A stretch of 64,000 nucleotides of DNA, taken from Lacicoccus halitifaciens. Lineage in GTDB: Bacteria > Bacillota > Bacilli > Staphylococcales > Salinicoccaceae. The stretch spans positions 682,001 through 746,000 of the forward strand of contig NZ_JBDZDV010000001.1 of assembly GCF_040544485.1 (NCBI RefSeq), in the 5' to 3' direction. Shown here piece after piece: positions 7,610 through 17,256 of this stretch. The position numbers and the translations under genes are program-made. The notes beneath the pieces are model-generated. The model searched no databases and was not told the origin of the DNA. It saw nothing but the letters and a program-made list of their open reading frames with translations. Numbering within the stretch: the first letter of the stretch is position 1; the number at the start of each line of letters is the position of its first letter.

Positions 7610-9532
7610 CTATTCTTCGTATGGTATCTCCTCATCGATTACTTCTTCCCCGTCCACTTCCACCATAAACGCACCCGTCTCACCGGGTTCGATCTCAAGG
7701 CGGACAGTATGTGCCGTATCTTCCGTGATCTCGAAAGTTTCATAAACTTCCCCGATGTCCGGATTGTTTGCATCCTCTATATGAATGTTGACGGTTTTGG
7801 GCGGGGCCTCTTCCGAAGAATCCTCCCCGTCATCATCCTCGTCCTCCTCCCCGTACGGTATATTGACGGTTGTGGAATAGAGCATGTTCTGAGGCGGCTC
7901 CGGACCGATTGAAACGACCAGGTTTATGGTCGATCCGGGCAGGAAGCTGCCGTAGCTCGGATCCTGGCTGATGACGGCGCCCTGTTCGACGTCTTCACTG
8001 TAGAGCTCCTGGGAAATGACGACGTTGAAGCCGTTCTGTTCGAGTGCATCCCTTGCCTCTTCGAACGGCTCCCCGGCATAATTCACGATTTCCACCGGTT
8101 CGACGCCCCGGGAGACTTCGAGCTGGAGATTGTGTTCATCCGGCCGGATTTCCTCACCAGGCCCGATCGACTGGCTGAGGATCGTGCCGGGCTCTGCATC
8201 GGCATACACTTCCGTCAGATCTATGCGGTTGAAGTTGATTTCATTCAGCTGCTGCTGGATGTCGGAGAAGTTCTCACCGGTGAAGTCCGTCATCACGAAT
8301 GGCGCTTCCCCGGCGCTTACGATGAAGTCGACGGCAGTCCCGAATTCGACGGTGGCACCGCTCTTCGGGCTGGTCTCCACGACTTCCCCGGCTTCGAATG
8401 TCTCGTTATACTCCTCGGTGACCTCGCCCATCTCAAGCTGATGTTCCGCAAGGCTCGCTTCCGCAGCCTCAAGGGACATCCCCTGGAAGTCGGGCATGGT
8501 GAGGGCCGTCACTTCTTCTTCCTGGCCGAACATCATATAAGCACCGAGTCCCGCGGCGGCGAGCATGAACAATAGAGGGATGAGCCATAGCCATCCGCTT
8601 TTTTTCTTTTCGGGCGGCCCCGCGGCGATGGCAGAAGATGCTGCCGCCTTCGGCGCGGGTTTTATTTTCCCGGTCTGTATCGTGGAGCCGTCCTCTGCAC
8701 CGGTATGCATATATGGTGTATCGATGGTGTCGTATTTCCTCAAGTCTTCCAGGATCATATCGACATGACGGTAACGGTCCGCCGGTTTCTTTTCGGTGCA
8801 TTTCAGAATGATGTTCTTAAGCCCCTGTGGGATCGTCCTGTAATCGTCGATTTCCGGCAGCTTTTCCGATATCTGCTTCAGAGCGACCGACACCGGTGTC
8901 TCCCCGCTGAACGGCACTTCGCCTGTCAGCAGTTCGAATAAAACGATCCCGAAGGAATAAATGTCCGTCCGCTCATCGGTGTTCTGACCTTTTGCCTGCT
9001 CAGGCGAGATGTACTGTACGGAACCCATGACCTGGTTGGTCTCTGTCATCCTTGTCTCACTGAGTGCCTTGGCGATGCCGAAATCGGTGATCCTCACCCG
9101 GTTCTCACCATCCAGCAGGATGTTTTGCGGCTTGATGTCACGGTGGATGATGCCCCTGTTGTGCGCATGTTCAATGCCGTCCAGTATCTGGACGGCGAGA
9201 TTCACCGACTCCTCGATTGAAATCGGATGATTCTCCTTGATATATTGCTTTAATGTCGGTCCGTCCACAACTTCGGTGACGAGCAGCTGGTACTCATCCG
9301 TCTCATCCACATCGAGGACATTCACGATATTCGGGTGGGAGAGCTGGATCGTGCTCTGGACTTCACGCTGGAACCTGAGCCGCGACCGCTCCTCATCATG
9401 AGCATCCACCTTGATCATTTTGACCACCACGTTGCGGTTCAATATGATATCTTCCGCAAGGTAGACGGAGCTCATCCCCCCGCCGAGGTACTTCAGTATT
9501 TTGTACCGTTCCGACAGTAATCTGCCTATCAC
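7610..9532 (-). CDS. prkC: PASTA-domain serine/threonine protein kinase
   Basis: A membrane kinase that senses cell-wall fragments and phosphorylates division, translation and metabolic proteins. The 640-aa protein has a kinase domain at residues 10-270 with glycine loop GGGMSSVY, Lys38, HRD at 130-132 and DFG at 150-152. An Ala/Pro-rich linker follows, then one membrane segment at about 313-335. Three extracellular PASTA repeats span about 343-545, ahead of a C-terminal domain of about 90 aa. It overlaps stp by 4 bp (ATGA). Its 3' end is close to the P450 promoter. Confidence 0.95.
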   Translation of the reverse strand: MIGRLLSERYKILKYLGGGMSSVYLAEDIILNRNVVVKMIKVDAHDEERSRLRFQREVQSTIQLSHPNIVNVLDVDETDEYQLLVTEVVDGPTLKQYIKENHPISIEESVNLAVQILDGIEHAHNRGIIHRDIKPQNILLDGENRVRITDFGIAKALSETRMTETNQVMGSVQYISPEQAKGQNTDERTDIYSFGIVLFELLTGEVPFSGETPVSVALKQISEKLPEIDDYRTIPQGLKNIILKCTEKKPADRYRHVDMILEDLRKYDTIDTPYMHTGAEDGSTIQTGKIKPAPKAAASSAIAAGPPEKKKSGWLWLIPLLFMLAAAGLGAYMMFGQEEEVTALTMPDFQGMSLEAAEASLAEHQLEMGEVTEEYNETFEAGEVVETSPKSGATVEFGTAVDFIVSAGEAPFVMTDFTGENFSDIQQQLNEINFNRIDLTEVYADAEPGTILSQSIGPGEEIRPDEHNLQLEVSRGVEPVEIVNYAGEPFEEARDALEQNGFNVVISQELYSEDVEQGAVISQDPSYGSFLPGSTINLVVSIGPEPPQNMLYSTTVNIPYGEEDEDDDGEDSSEEAPPKTVNIHIEDANNPDIGEVYETFEITEDTAHTVRLEIEPGETGAFMVEVDGEEVIDEEIPYEE

Positions 9533-10275
9533 ATTGCCGCACCCACTTTCAGGCCGGCAAGACAGACGCTTATGTTATCCCTGGATGCATTATCTTCAGC
9601 CTGCCTGATCAATGAGTCGAGCCTTTCCATCAGACTTAAGTTCTGCTGATACAGCGTACGGTGGATGTCATCCTCCCGGAGGACATCCGTCAGACCGTCG
9701 GATGCAAGGAGGATGTAGTCGTACTGCTTGTTCCTGAGCCGGAATATATCCGGCTGGATCAGCCTGTCGGTGCCCATCGCTTTTGTGATGATGTTCCTTT
9801 TGGGGTGGTTCTGGGCCTCTTCTTCAGTGATTTCGCCGGACTCCACAAGGAGGTTGACGAAAGAATGGTCCCGCGTCACCTGCTCGATCGAACGGCGCCG
9901 CATCACATATGCCCTTGAATCCCCGACATTCAGTATGAATATGACATCTTCGATGATGGCGGCAAGCACGAGTGTCGTGCCCATGCCCCTGTAATCCGGG
10001 TGACCATGCTGCAGGTCGTACAGCCTGCGGTTGGTCCGGATGACCAGTTCACGCAGGAAATCCTCCGCCTGGCCGCTTTTGATGAGGTTCTCCTGTTCCC
10101 AGGCCGCCTGGATCTCATCATTGACAAATTTCGATGCCACATCTCCGTGCGCATGACCGCCCATGCCGTCCGCGACCAGGAACAGCACCTGATTTGTGCC
10201 ATTGTAAAAAACGCCGGTCCTGTCTTCATTCAGTTCACGAAATTTACCACGAATGCTCTTGTCAATGATTTCCAA
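9529..10275 (-). CDS. stp: PP2C-type serine/threonine phosphatase, partner of PrkC
   Basis: A 248-aa PPM phosphatase that reverses PrkC phosphorylation. Metal-binding motifs are visible: RELNEDR near residue 13, VADGMGGHAHGD near residue 34, SDGLTD near residue 192 and ASRDNIS near the C-terminus. The start is a TTG (Leu codon read as Met) 5 nt behind GGGGAG, 1 nt past rlmN. The gene overlaps prkC, the usual kinase-phosphatase pairing. Confidence 0.93.
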   Translation of the reverse strand: MEIIDKSIRGKFRELNEDRTGVFYNGTNQVLFLVADGMGGHAHGDVASKFVNDEIQAAWEQENLIKSGQAEDFLRELVIRTNRRLYDLQHGHPDYRGMGTTLVLAAIIEDVIFILNVGDSRAYVMRRRSIEQVTRDHSFVNLLVESGEITEEEAQNHPKRNIITKAMGTDRLIQPDIFRLRNKQYDYILLASDGLTDVLREDDIHRTLYQQNLSLMERLDSLIRQAEDNASRDNISVCLAGLKVGAAM

Positions 10276-10276
10276 G

Positions 10277-11380
10277 TTAACTCCCCGTTTCTTCTTTTGA
10301 TTCTTTTGCTCTCAGCTGTCCGCATGCGGCATCTATGTCCGTCCCCTGTTCACGCCTCACCGTGGCGTTGATGCCCTGATGATTGAGTGTTTCAAGAAAA
10401 TCGAATATATCGTCACGCTTCGTCCTCACATAGTTCCGCTCAGGCACATGGTTCACCGGGATGAGGTTGACATGGCACTTCAGATCTTCGATCAGTTCCG
10501 CAAGTTTCAGTGCGTCTTCCTTCCTGTCATTGACGCCGCCGAACAACCCGTATTCGAATGAAATCCTGCGGCCGGTCTGCTGCTGGTAATACCTCAGTGA
10601 ATGCATGAGCTTCTCGATGTCATACGCACGGTTGACCGGCATCAGGCGGGAACGCTGCTCATCCGTCGGTGCATGGAGGCTCACCGCGAAATTGATCTGG
10701 ATATCCTCGTCTGCGAAGTCATATATTCTCGGGACGATGCCGCTTGTCGAGACCGTGATGTGGCGGGCACCGATGTTCAGCCCGTCATCGTGGTTAACGA
10801 TCCTGATGAACTGCATCATCGGATTGTAGTTTTCAAACGGCTCGCCGATGCCCATGATGACGATGCTTGATACACGCTCATCCGTTTCATCGAGGGCTTT
10901 TTGGATCTGCACGACCTGGGAGACGATTTCGCCTGCTTCAAGGTTCCGTTTCAGCCCGCCGAGCGTCGAGGCACAGAACGAGCAGCCGATCCGGCAGCCG
11001 ACCTGTGTCGTCACACATACCGAATTCCCGTAATCATGGCGCATCAGCACCGTCTCTATCGTATAGCCGTCCCTCAGCTTGAAGAGGAACTTCATCGTGC
11101 CGTCGACACTCTCCTGTTTGACGAGGGTCTCCAGCGGTTCGATGCTGTAATGCGACTTCAGTTTCTCGCGGAGGGACTTCGGCAGGTTCTTCATTTCATC
11201 GAAATCATCCACACGGTGGCTGTACAGCCATTCGAATACCTGGCTGCCGCGGTACGCATCCTCCCCCCACTCCGTCATGATGTCAGTCAGGTCATCCTTC
11301 GACAGATTATAGACGGACGGTGTATCGAAATCCGGCTGGAATAAATCTTTTACTGGTTTTATATCGGGTCTTACAATCAT
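10277..11380 (-). CDS. rlmN: 23S rRNA A2503 C2-methyltransferase / tRNA A37 methyltransferase (radical SAM)
   Basis: A 367-aa radical SAM enzyme with the CxxxCxxC cluster motif at Cys129, Cys133 and Cys136 (GCRIGCSFCAS). The methyl-accepting cysteine lies near the C-terminus in DAACGQLR. I chose the second ATG (MIVRPD) because the first directly follows the AAAAAGG ribosome site, whereas this one sits 9 nt from it. That places the start 1 nt past the rsmB stop. Confidence 0.93.
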   Translation of the reverse strand: MIVRPDIKPVKDLFQPDFDTPSVYNLSKDDLTDIMTEWGEDAYRGSQVFEWLYSHRVDDFDEMKNLPKSLREKLKSHYSIEPLETLVKQESVDGTMKFLFKLRDGYTIETVLMRHDYGNSVCVTTQVGCRIGCSFCASTLGGLKRNLEAGEIVSQVVQIQKALDETDERVSSIVIMGIGEPFENYNPMMQFIRIVNHDDGLNIGARHITVSTSGIVPRIYDFADEDIQINFAVSLHAPTDEQRSRLMPVNRAYDIEKLMHSLRYYQQQTGRRISFEYGLFGGVNDRKEDALKLAELIEDLKCHVNLIPVNHVPERNYVRTKRDDIFDFLETLNHQGINATVRREQGTDIDAACGQLRAKESKEETGS

Positions 11381-11381
11381 T

Positions 11382-12683
11382 TTAAACATCCTTTTTGAAC
11401 CGGGCGATGAAAAAGCCGTCGGTATTTAATTCATGTGGCAGTATCTGCCGGTGCGGCCCTGTGAAATCCAGTGCCGGAATGTGAAACTCGTCAAACTTAA
11501 AGTTATCATTACTTTTGATAAATGTATATGCCACATTTTCATTTTCCATCTGATGGATCGTGCATGTCGCATAGATCAGGATGCCGCCGGGTTTCAGGAA
11601 CTGTTTCACATGGTCGAGTATCCTGAGCTGCAGGTCGACTAGGCTGTCGATGTCCTTACTGTTCCGCTCGTATCTGATTTCAGGTTTCCTTTTGATGACC
11701 CCGAGGCCGGAACACGGCGCATCGACGATGATCTTATCGTACATCTTAGGGTATTCATGCTCTGTCGCATCCCCTTTGAAGGCATCGAAGTTGTCGAGTT
11801 TGAGCCTTTTGGCATTACGCTCGATAGTCCGCACCTTATGATCGTAGATGTCGCTCAGATCGACATGCCCGGACGGATTCTTCTCAAGCGCATGCAGGCC
11901 CTTTCCGCCCGGTGCGCTGCACGCATCGAGTATCACTTCCCCGTCCTGCGGATCGAGGGCGGTGTTTACGAACATCGAACTCACGTCCTGGATGCTGAAA
12001 TCGCCGTCCCTGTAGGCATCGGTGTTCATAATGCTCGCACCGCTCGTGACGGTGAGTGCATCCGGATGCAGCTCAGTCGTTTCCACCGGATGGCCTTCAA
12101 GGGCGAGCCTTTCCTTCAGTGTCTCGGGATCCGTCTGCCTGGAGTTCACCCTGATGTACATCTCGGGGTTTTCAGTGAGGCTCTGCGCAATCCTTTCAGG
12201 CCCCTCCGCCTTGTAATGCGTGACCCAGTGGCTGATCATCCACTTGGGGATGCTCGTCTCCACCGACAGCTTCTTCTGCGGGTCTTTTATTTCCGATGTA
12301 TCCCGGAGCGGTTCGCGCATCAGGTTCCTCAGGATGGCGTTCGTCGTGTTCCCCGCCTGCCTGCCGCCGTATTCCTTGGCGATCTCGACGGTTTCATTGA
12401 TGACGGCATACGCCGGCACCCGGTCCAGGTAGATCATCTGATAGGCGGCCATCTCGAGCAGGTGCCTGTGCCATTTCTTCACTTTCGTCCTGAGGAACGG
12501 CTGCAGATAAAACTCCAGCGTGAGCCTCCGTGACAGCGTGCCGTAGATCAGCTCGGTGAAGAGCCCTGCATCTTTCCCGGAAAGTTCGCCGGACTTCAGC
12601 ACTTCATCTATGACGATGTTGCTGTAGGCCTTCTCGTCCATTATCTTCATATAAGCGGCAAATGCCGTCTCCCTTACACTCAT
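11382..12683 (-). CDS. rsmB: 16S rRNA m5C967 methyltransferase
   Basis: A 433-aa RNA methyltransferase with an N-terminal NusB-like helical domain (about 1-130) and a C-terminal SAM-binding domain. The latter has DACSAPGGKGLH, the motif DAPCSGLG, and the second catalytic cysteine in ATCTIH. The ATG at 12681-12683 sits 8 nt past AGGA; two upstream ATGs overlap that site. Its start region overlaps or abuts the fmt stop, implying coupled translation. Confidence 0.92.
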   Translation of the reverse strand: MSVRETAFAAYMKIMDEKAYSNIVIDEVLKSGELSGKDAGLFTELIYGTLSRRLTLEFYLQPFLRTKVKKWHRHLLEMAAYQMIYLDRVPAYAVINETVEIAKEYGGRQAGNTTNAILRNLMREPLRDTSEIKDPQKKLSVETSIPKWMISHWVTHYKAEGPERIAQSLTENPEMYIRVNSRQTDPETLKERLALEGHPVETTELHPDALTVTSGASIMNTDAYRDGDFSIQDVSSMFVNTALDPQDGEVILDACSAPGGKGLHALEKNPSGHVDLSDIYDHKVRTIERNAKRLKLDNFDAFKGDATEHEYPKMYDKIIVDAPCSGLGVIKRKPEIRYERNSKDIDSLVDLQLRILDHVKQFLKPGGILIYATCTIHQMENENVAYTFIKSNDNFKFDEFHIPALDFTGPHRQILPHELNTDGFFIARFKKDV

Positions 12684-12688
12684 CTTCA

Positions 12689-13618
12689 TCATCCTAACGA
12701 TTGACCGACGAGATCCCGTCGGTTTTGAATAAATTCCTTCGCAGACGTCCTTTTCTTCCCTGCAAGCTGGACTTCCGTGATCAGCAGTTTCTCATCGCCT
12801 GCCGCAACCAGGAATCCTTCATCATGGACGCCCAATATCTCACCGGCAGGCTTCGCCGTCTTCTCGCCTGTGAGTTTTGCGCCGTAGATCTTAAGACGTT
12901 TGTCGCCGAGTTTCGTGTATGCGCCCGGAAAAGGTGAAAGGCCGCGTATATGATTGAAGACTTCCTGTGCCGGCCTGTCGAGGTCGAGCCGCTCATCCTC
13001 TTTTGAGATGTTCGGACTGTAGGTTGCGGATGCGTGGTCCTGCGGGATGCTTTCATTGGAGCCTTCCAAGATCGACGGCAGCGTCTGGAGCAGCAGTTCG
13101 CTGCCGAGCCGGCTCAGCTTGTCATGGAGCGCACCCGTGTCGTCCTCTTCGAGTATCGGTATCTCCCGCTGTGAGATGATGTCGCCGGAATCGAGTCCTT
13201 CAGCCATATACATGATGGTGATCCCGGTCTTTTCCGCGCCTGCCATCACCGCATGGTGTATCGGTGCACCGCCCCTGAACTTCGGCAGCAGGGAGGCATG
13301 CACATTGACCGCACCGTGCTTCGGCAGCTCGAGCAGCGCTTTTGGCAGTATCTGCCCGTATGCCGCGGTGACGATGATGTCGGGATCGATGCTTTCGAGT
13401 TTCCGCATCGCTTCCTCGTCCTTGATGTTTTCAGGCTGGTACACCTCTATGTCCAGTTCATTGGCCGCCGCCGCAACTTTCGGCGGGGTCATGATGCGTT
13501 TCCTTCCGACCGGCTTGTCGGGCTGGCTCACTACAAGATCCACCCCGTATGCCGCGTTGAGATCTTTTAATATGGGCACCGAAAAATCAGGCGTCCCCAT
13601 GAATATGATATTGGGCAT
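12689..13618 (-). CDS. fmt: Methionyl-tRNA formyltransferase
   Basis: Formylates initiator Met-tRNA. The 309-aa protein has the formyl-folate-binding N-terminal domain with HASLLPKFRGGAPIHHA near residue 110, including the catalytic Asn-His-Asp set (NVHASLLP). A C-terminal OB domain follows. The ribosome site is AGGAGG. In most Firmicutes a peptide deformylase gene lies between priA and fmt; here only 9 nt separate the two, so def must be elsewhere. Confidence 0.95.
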   Translation of the reverse strand: MPNIIFMGTPDFSVPILKDLNAAYGVDLVVSQPDKPVGRKRIMTPPKVAAAANELDIEVYQPENIKDEEAMRKLESIDPDIIVTAAYGQILPKALLELPKHGAVNVHASLLPKFRGGAPIHHAVMAGAEKTGITIMYMAEGLDSGDIISQREIPILEEDDTGALHDKLSRLGSELLLQTLPSILEGSNESIPQDHASATYSPNISKEDERLDLDRPAQEVFNHIRGLSPFPGAYTKLGDKRLKIYGAKLTGEKTAKPAGEILGVHDEGFLVAAGDEKLLITEVQLAGKKRTSAKEFIQNRRDLVGQSLG

Positions 13619-13627
13619 CGTTTCCTC

Positions 13628-16009
13628 CTACATAATATATTTTGGGTCCACATCAATCTTCAGTGAGAGCTTCTCTTTTTTGTAGAGCTCGTTGTAGTGC
13701 AGATTGATTTCATGCAGAACTTCCAAGAGATTCGGTTCATTTTTATATTTAAGCAATATTTGAAAACGGAACTGATTGTTGATCCGCTCGATGGGGCTCG
13801 GGGACGGGCCGACGATGATCGCCCTGTCCGTCACATTGTCCACAATCATCTTATGGATGTGCGTCGTCGCCTCCAGGCATTTCTGCACCGTTTCATGCGA
13901 CACCGTGAACAGTACATGGAAGTAGTACGGGGAATATCTCGCAAGTCTTCTGAAGGCCATCTCCTTGTCGTAGAACGCCCTGTAATCGTTCGATCTCGCG
14001 AGCTCTATCGCATAGTGGTCAGGGTTGTATGTCTGGAAGATCACTTCCCCGGACAATTCATGCCTGCCGGCCCGGCCCGCCACCTGGGTGAGCAGCTGAT
14101 AGGTCTTCTCGTTGGCCCTGAAGTCGGGGATGTTCAGCATCGTATCCGCATTCAGCACCCCGACAAGAGTGACATTCGGGTAATCCAGCCCTTTTGCGAT
14201 CATCTGGGTGCCGAGGAGGATCGGGATTTCATTCTGTTCGAATGTGTTCAAAAGTTTTTCATGCATGCCTTTCCTGCGGGTCGTGTCGTTATCCATCCTG
14301 ACGATATCGGTGTTGAACATATCCTTGAGCACTTCCTCCACCTTTTCGGTGCCTGTGCCCCTGAAAGTGACTTCGTCGCTGCCGCAGCTGTCACATTCGC
14401 GCTTTACGGCGTCCTCATAGCCGCAGTAATGGCACATGAGTGAAAACTGCGCTTTGTGGTAAGTCAGTGAAATATCGCAGTTCGGGCAGTTCGGCACGTG
14501 GCCGCAGCTCTGGCAGATCTGGAAATTCGCATAACCCCGCCTGTTGAGCAAAAGCACGGTCTGTTCGCCGTGCCGGATGCGCTCTTCTATCGCTTCCTTC
14601 AGCGCTTCCGACACGATCGAGATGTTGCCGTTCCTGTGCTCGATGGACATATCGACGATCTTCGTCTCGGTGAGCGCCTCCGTGACCGCCCTGTGGTTCA
14701 GTTCAAGCCTTGTATAGACGCCCCGCTCGCTGCGTGCATAGCTTTCAAGTGATGGTGTTGCCGAGCCGAGAATCACCGGGCAATTATAATACCGGCTGCG
14801 GTATTTCGCAACTTCCGCTGCATGGTACATCGGCCGGTCCTGCTGTTTATATGTCGTTTCATGCTCTTCATCAATGATGATGACGCCGAGCTTTTCGACA
14901 GGCGCGAACACGCTGCTCCGCGCGCCGACGACCACTTTCGCACCGCCGTTCCGCACCTTCAGCCACTCGTCATATTTTTCACCGTGCGAGAGCCCTGAGT
15001 GCAGCACCGCCACCTCATCGCCGAACCGCGCCTTGAAGCGGTTGACCATCTGGGGGGTGAGGGCAATCTCCGGCACAAGCATCAGTGCGGTGCGGCCTTT
15101 ATCCAGCACATGTGCGATGGTCTGGAGGTAGATTTCCGTCTTGCCGCTTCCGGTCACCCCGTGAAGCAGGAACGTCTCCGGGATGTCTTCATCGACGGCA
15201 TGTTTTATTTTCTCATAGGCATGCTGCTGCTCCCTGTTCAGTGCCTTCGGCAGATCCTCTTCGAAGACCCTCGATTTGTAAGGATCCCGGTCGACCACCA
15301 CATCGATCCGTTCAACATATCCTTTTTTGACCAGCTCATTCACAGTCCCGGCGGTGTAGCCGTTTTCGAGCACGACCGAAAGCAGCACATGCTCATCATG
15401 CTGTTCGATGAAATCGAGCAGCTCGAGCTGCTTATGGGCACGGCCGAAATCACCGCGCGGTGCGAAGGTGGGCTTTAAGGCCCGTGCATATTTCTGCTTC
15501 GTATGCTGGGTGAGCACCGTTTTTTCCGTAACTTCGCCCGAGGCGATGAAAGGCTTCAATGCAGCAAGCTGTGACGTGGATAATTTTTTCACTTCCACTT
15601 CGGGGGGCAGGTTCATCCCCTGCCATGTGAGTGATGCCTCACCGCCAGGGTTGTCGAGCGACAGCATCTTCTTCGATCTGCTTTTCAGCGCCGCCGGCAG
15701 TATCGTCTCGATGACCGATATATAGGAGGCGATGTAGTGGTCCGCAAGGTGCCCGGCCAGCCGGATCAGCTCCGGTGTGAGGACCGGCTCCACATCGAGT
15801 GCGCGTATGATCGGCTTGATCCTCGCCGGATCGTAATCGACCTCATCCTTGATGTCGACGACATAGCCCTGGATCTGGCGGGGGCCGAAAGGGACGACCA
15901 CCCTGTGGCCCACTTTAATCATATCCGTAAGTCCCTCGGGTATTTTGTATTCGAATATTTTATTGACATCACTGGCCGTGATGCTCACGATCACTGATGC
16001 AAACATCAT
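13628..16009 (-). CDS. priA: Primosomal replication restart helicase PriA
   Basis: A 793-aa 3'-to-5' helicase that reloads the replisome at stalled forks. It has an N-terminal DNA-binding domain, Walker A GVTGSGKTEIY near residue 283, the DEEH box near residue 375, and a zinc-binding insert with four CxxC pairs (CQSC, CPNC, CHYC, CDSC) between about residues 505 and 550. Helicase motif V and VI regions follow (AGRAGR). The start ATG overlaps the coaBC stop. Confidence 0.95.
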   Translation of the reverse strand: MMFASVIVSITASDVNKIFEYKIPEGLTDMIKVGHRVVVPFGPRQIQGYVVDIKDEVDYDPARIKPIIRALDVEPVLTPELIRLAGHLADHYIASYISVIETILPAALKSRSKKMLSLDNPGGEASLTWQGMNLPPEVEVKKLSTSQLAALKPFIASGEVTEKTVLTQHTKQKYARALKPTFAPRGDFGRAHKQLELLDFIEQHDEHVLLSVVLENGYTAGTVNELVKKGYVERIDVVVDRDPYKSRVFEEDLPKALNREQQHAYEKIKHAVDEDIPETFLLHGVTGSGKTEIYLQTIAHVLDKGRTALMLVPEIALTPQMVNRFKARFGDEVAVLHSGLSHGEKYDEWLKVRNGGAKVVVGARSSVFAPVEKLGVIIIDEEHETTYKQQDRPMYHAAEVAKYRSRYYNCPVILGSATPSLESYARSERGVYTRLELNHRAVTEALTETKIVDMSIEHRNGNISIVSEALKEAIEERIRHGEQTVLLLNRRGYANFQICQSCGHVPNCPNCDISLTYHKAQFSLMCHYCGYEDAVKRECDSCGSDEVTFRGTGTEKVEEVLKDMFNTDIVRMDNDTTRRKGMHEKLLNTFEQNEIPILLGTQMIAKGLDYPNVTLVGVLNADTMLNIPDFRANEKTYQLLTQVAGRAGRHELSGEVIFQTYNPDHYAIELARSNDYRAFYDKEMAFRRLARYSPYYFHVLFTVSHETVQKCLEATTHIHKMIVDNVTDRAIIVGPSPSPIERINNQFRFQILLKYKNEPNLLEVLHEINLHYNELYKKEKLSLKIDVDPKYIM

Positions 16010-17208
16010 CGCTCACGTCCGGTGTGTTCAAGGAGTTCCCGGATGATCTTTTGGGACAGTTCAGTTTTCGACGCTTTCTCCAGGTGTTTTTCGGAGCCGT
16101 CACGGAACAGCAGCGTCACTTCGTTGTCGTCACTGTTCATGCCGATCGCAGGATTGGATACATCATTCATGATGATGCAGTCGGCTTTTTTGTCCTTCAG
16201 TTTCTTCAGCGCATAATTTTTGACGTCATCCGTTTCGGCGGCGAACCCGACGACGTACATCCCTTCATTGTTGTGGCCGGCATACTTCAGTATATCCTGC
16301 GTCTTTTTCAGCTCGATCACCAGGTTGTCGGTGTCATCGGTCTTCTTCATCTTGCCCTCCGAAAAGCTCACCGGGGTGTAGTCGCTGACCGCTGCGGCGA
16401 ATACGCCGATATCGGCATCCATATGCTGCTTCACCGCTTCAAACATCTCCTCGGTTGAAACGACGTCGACCACCTCCACCCCGGCAGGCGGAGCGAGTTT
16501 CACCGGCCCGCTGACCAGCACGACTTCTGCACCGAGTGATCTGAAGCCTTCGGCGAGGCTGTAGCCCATCTTGCCGCTGGAGTGGTTCGTCAGGTAGCGG
16601 ATCGGGTCGAGCGCTTCCCGTGTCGGGCCTGCAGTGATCACCACTTTTTTGCCCTCGAGCGGCGCATCTTCCCTCGCGCTTAAAAAGTCTTCGATATAAC
16701 CCAATATGTCCGGCACATTTGCCATCCGGCCCTTGGCATTATAACCGCACGCAAGAAAGCCCGATTCCGCATCGAGCATCTGATAGCCCTCATCAAGCAG
16801 CACCTGCATGTTCCTCTGGACCGCGGGCTGTTCATACATATGCACATTCATTGCAGGCGCAAGAAGTACAGGTTTCGTATTTGCAGCGAGGACATTCAAA
16901 AGCATGTTGTCGTATATCCCGTTCGCAAGCTTGCTGATCGTATTGGCCGAGACCGGGGCGACGATGATCAGATCCGCCCATTCACCGATGTTGATGTGTG
17001 AAATCACGGAAGGGTCCTCTTCTTTGAATGTATCCGTATATACATGATTGCGTCCAATCGCCTGGAATGCGAGCGGGGTGATGAACTCCAGCGCATTTTC
17101 CGTGAGCACCACCTTCACTTCATGTCCGTTCTGTATCAATTTGCTCGTCAGGTCGACAGCCTTATAGGCCGCTATGCTTCCCGTCACACCTATGACAATA
17201 TTCGCCAT
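16006..17208 (-). CDS. coaBC: Bifunctional phosphopantothenoylcysteine decarboxylase/phosphopantothenate-cysteine ligase
   Basis: A 400-aa fusion that carries out steps two and three of CoA synthesis. The N-terminal flavoprotein decarboxylase half has GVTGSIAAYK at the start, the FMN-binding PASANT-like segment (VAPVSANTISK) and APAMNVHMY. The C-terminal ligase half begins near residue 185 with VVITAGPTREALDPIR. The ATG (MANIVIG) follows GAGG by 5 nt; a GTG two codons upstream is an alternative. It heads coaBC-priA-fmt-rsmB-rlmN-stp-prkC. Confidence 0.94.
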   Translation of the reverse strand: MANIVIGVTGSIAAYKAVDLTSKLIQNGHEVKVVLTENALEFITPLAFQAIGRNHVYTDTFKEEDPSVISHINIGEWADLIIVAPVSANTISKLANGIYDNMLLNVLAANTKPVLLAPAMNVHMYEQPAVQRNMQVLLDEGYQMLDAESGFLACGYNAKGRMANVPDILGYIEDFLSAREDAPLEGKKVVITAGPTREALDPIRYLTNHSSGKMGYSLAEGFRSLGAEVVLVSGPVKLAPPAGVEVVDVVSTEEMFEAVKQHMDADIGVFAAAVSDYTPVSFSEGKMKKTDDTDNLVIELKKTQDILKYAGHNNEGMYVVGFAAETDDVKNYALKKLKDKKADCIIMNDVSNPAIGMNSDDNEVTLLFRDGSEKHLEKASKTELSQKIIRELLEHTGRER

Positions 17209-17227
17209 CTTCACTTCACCTCAATTT

Positions 17228-17256
17228 TAAAAAAAGCTGACAAAGTATTGTCAGCT
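17228..17256 (-). terminator. Terminator-like hairpin between rpoZ and coaBC
   Basis: A 9-bp stem AGCTGACAA/TTGTCAGCT (17235-17243 with 17248-17256) with a 4-nt loop is followed on the minus strand by seven T residues. The stem overlaps the rpoZ stop codon. It should reduce transcription from gmk-rpoZ into coaBC-priA. Confidence 0.75.
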
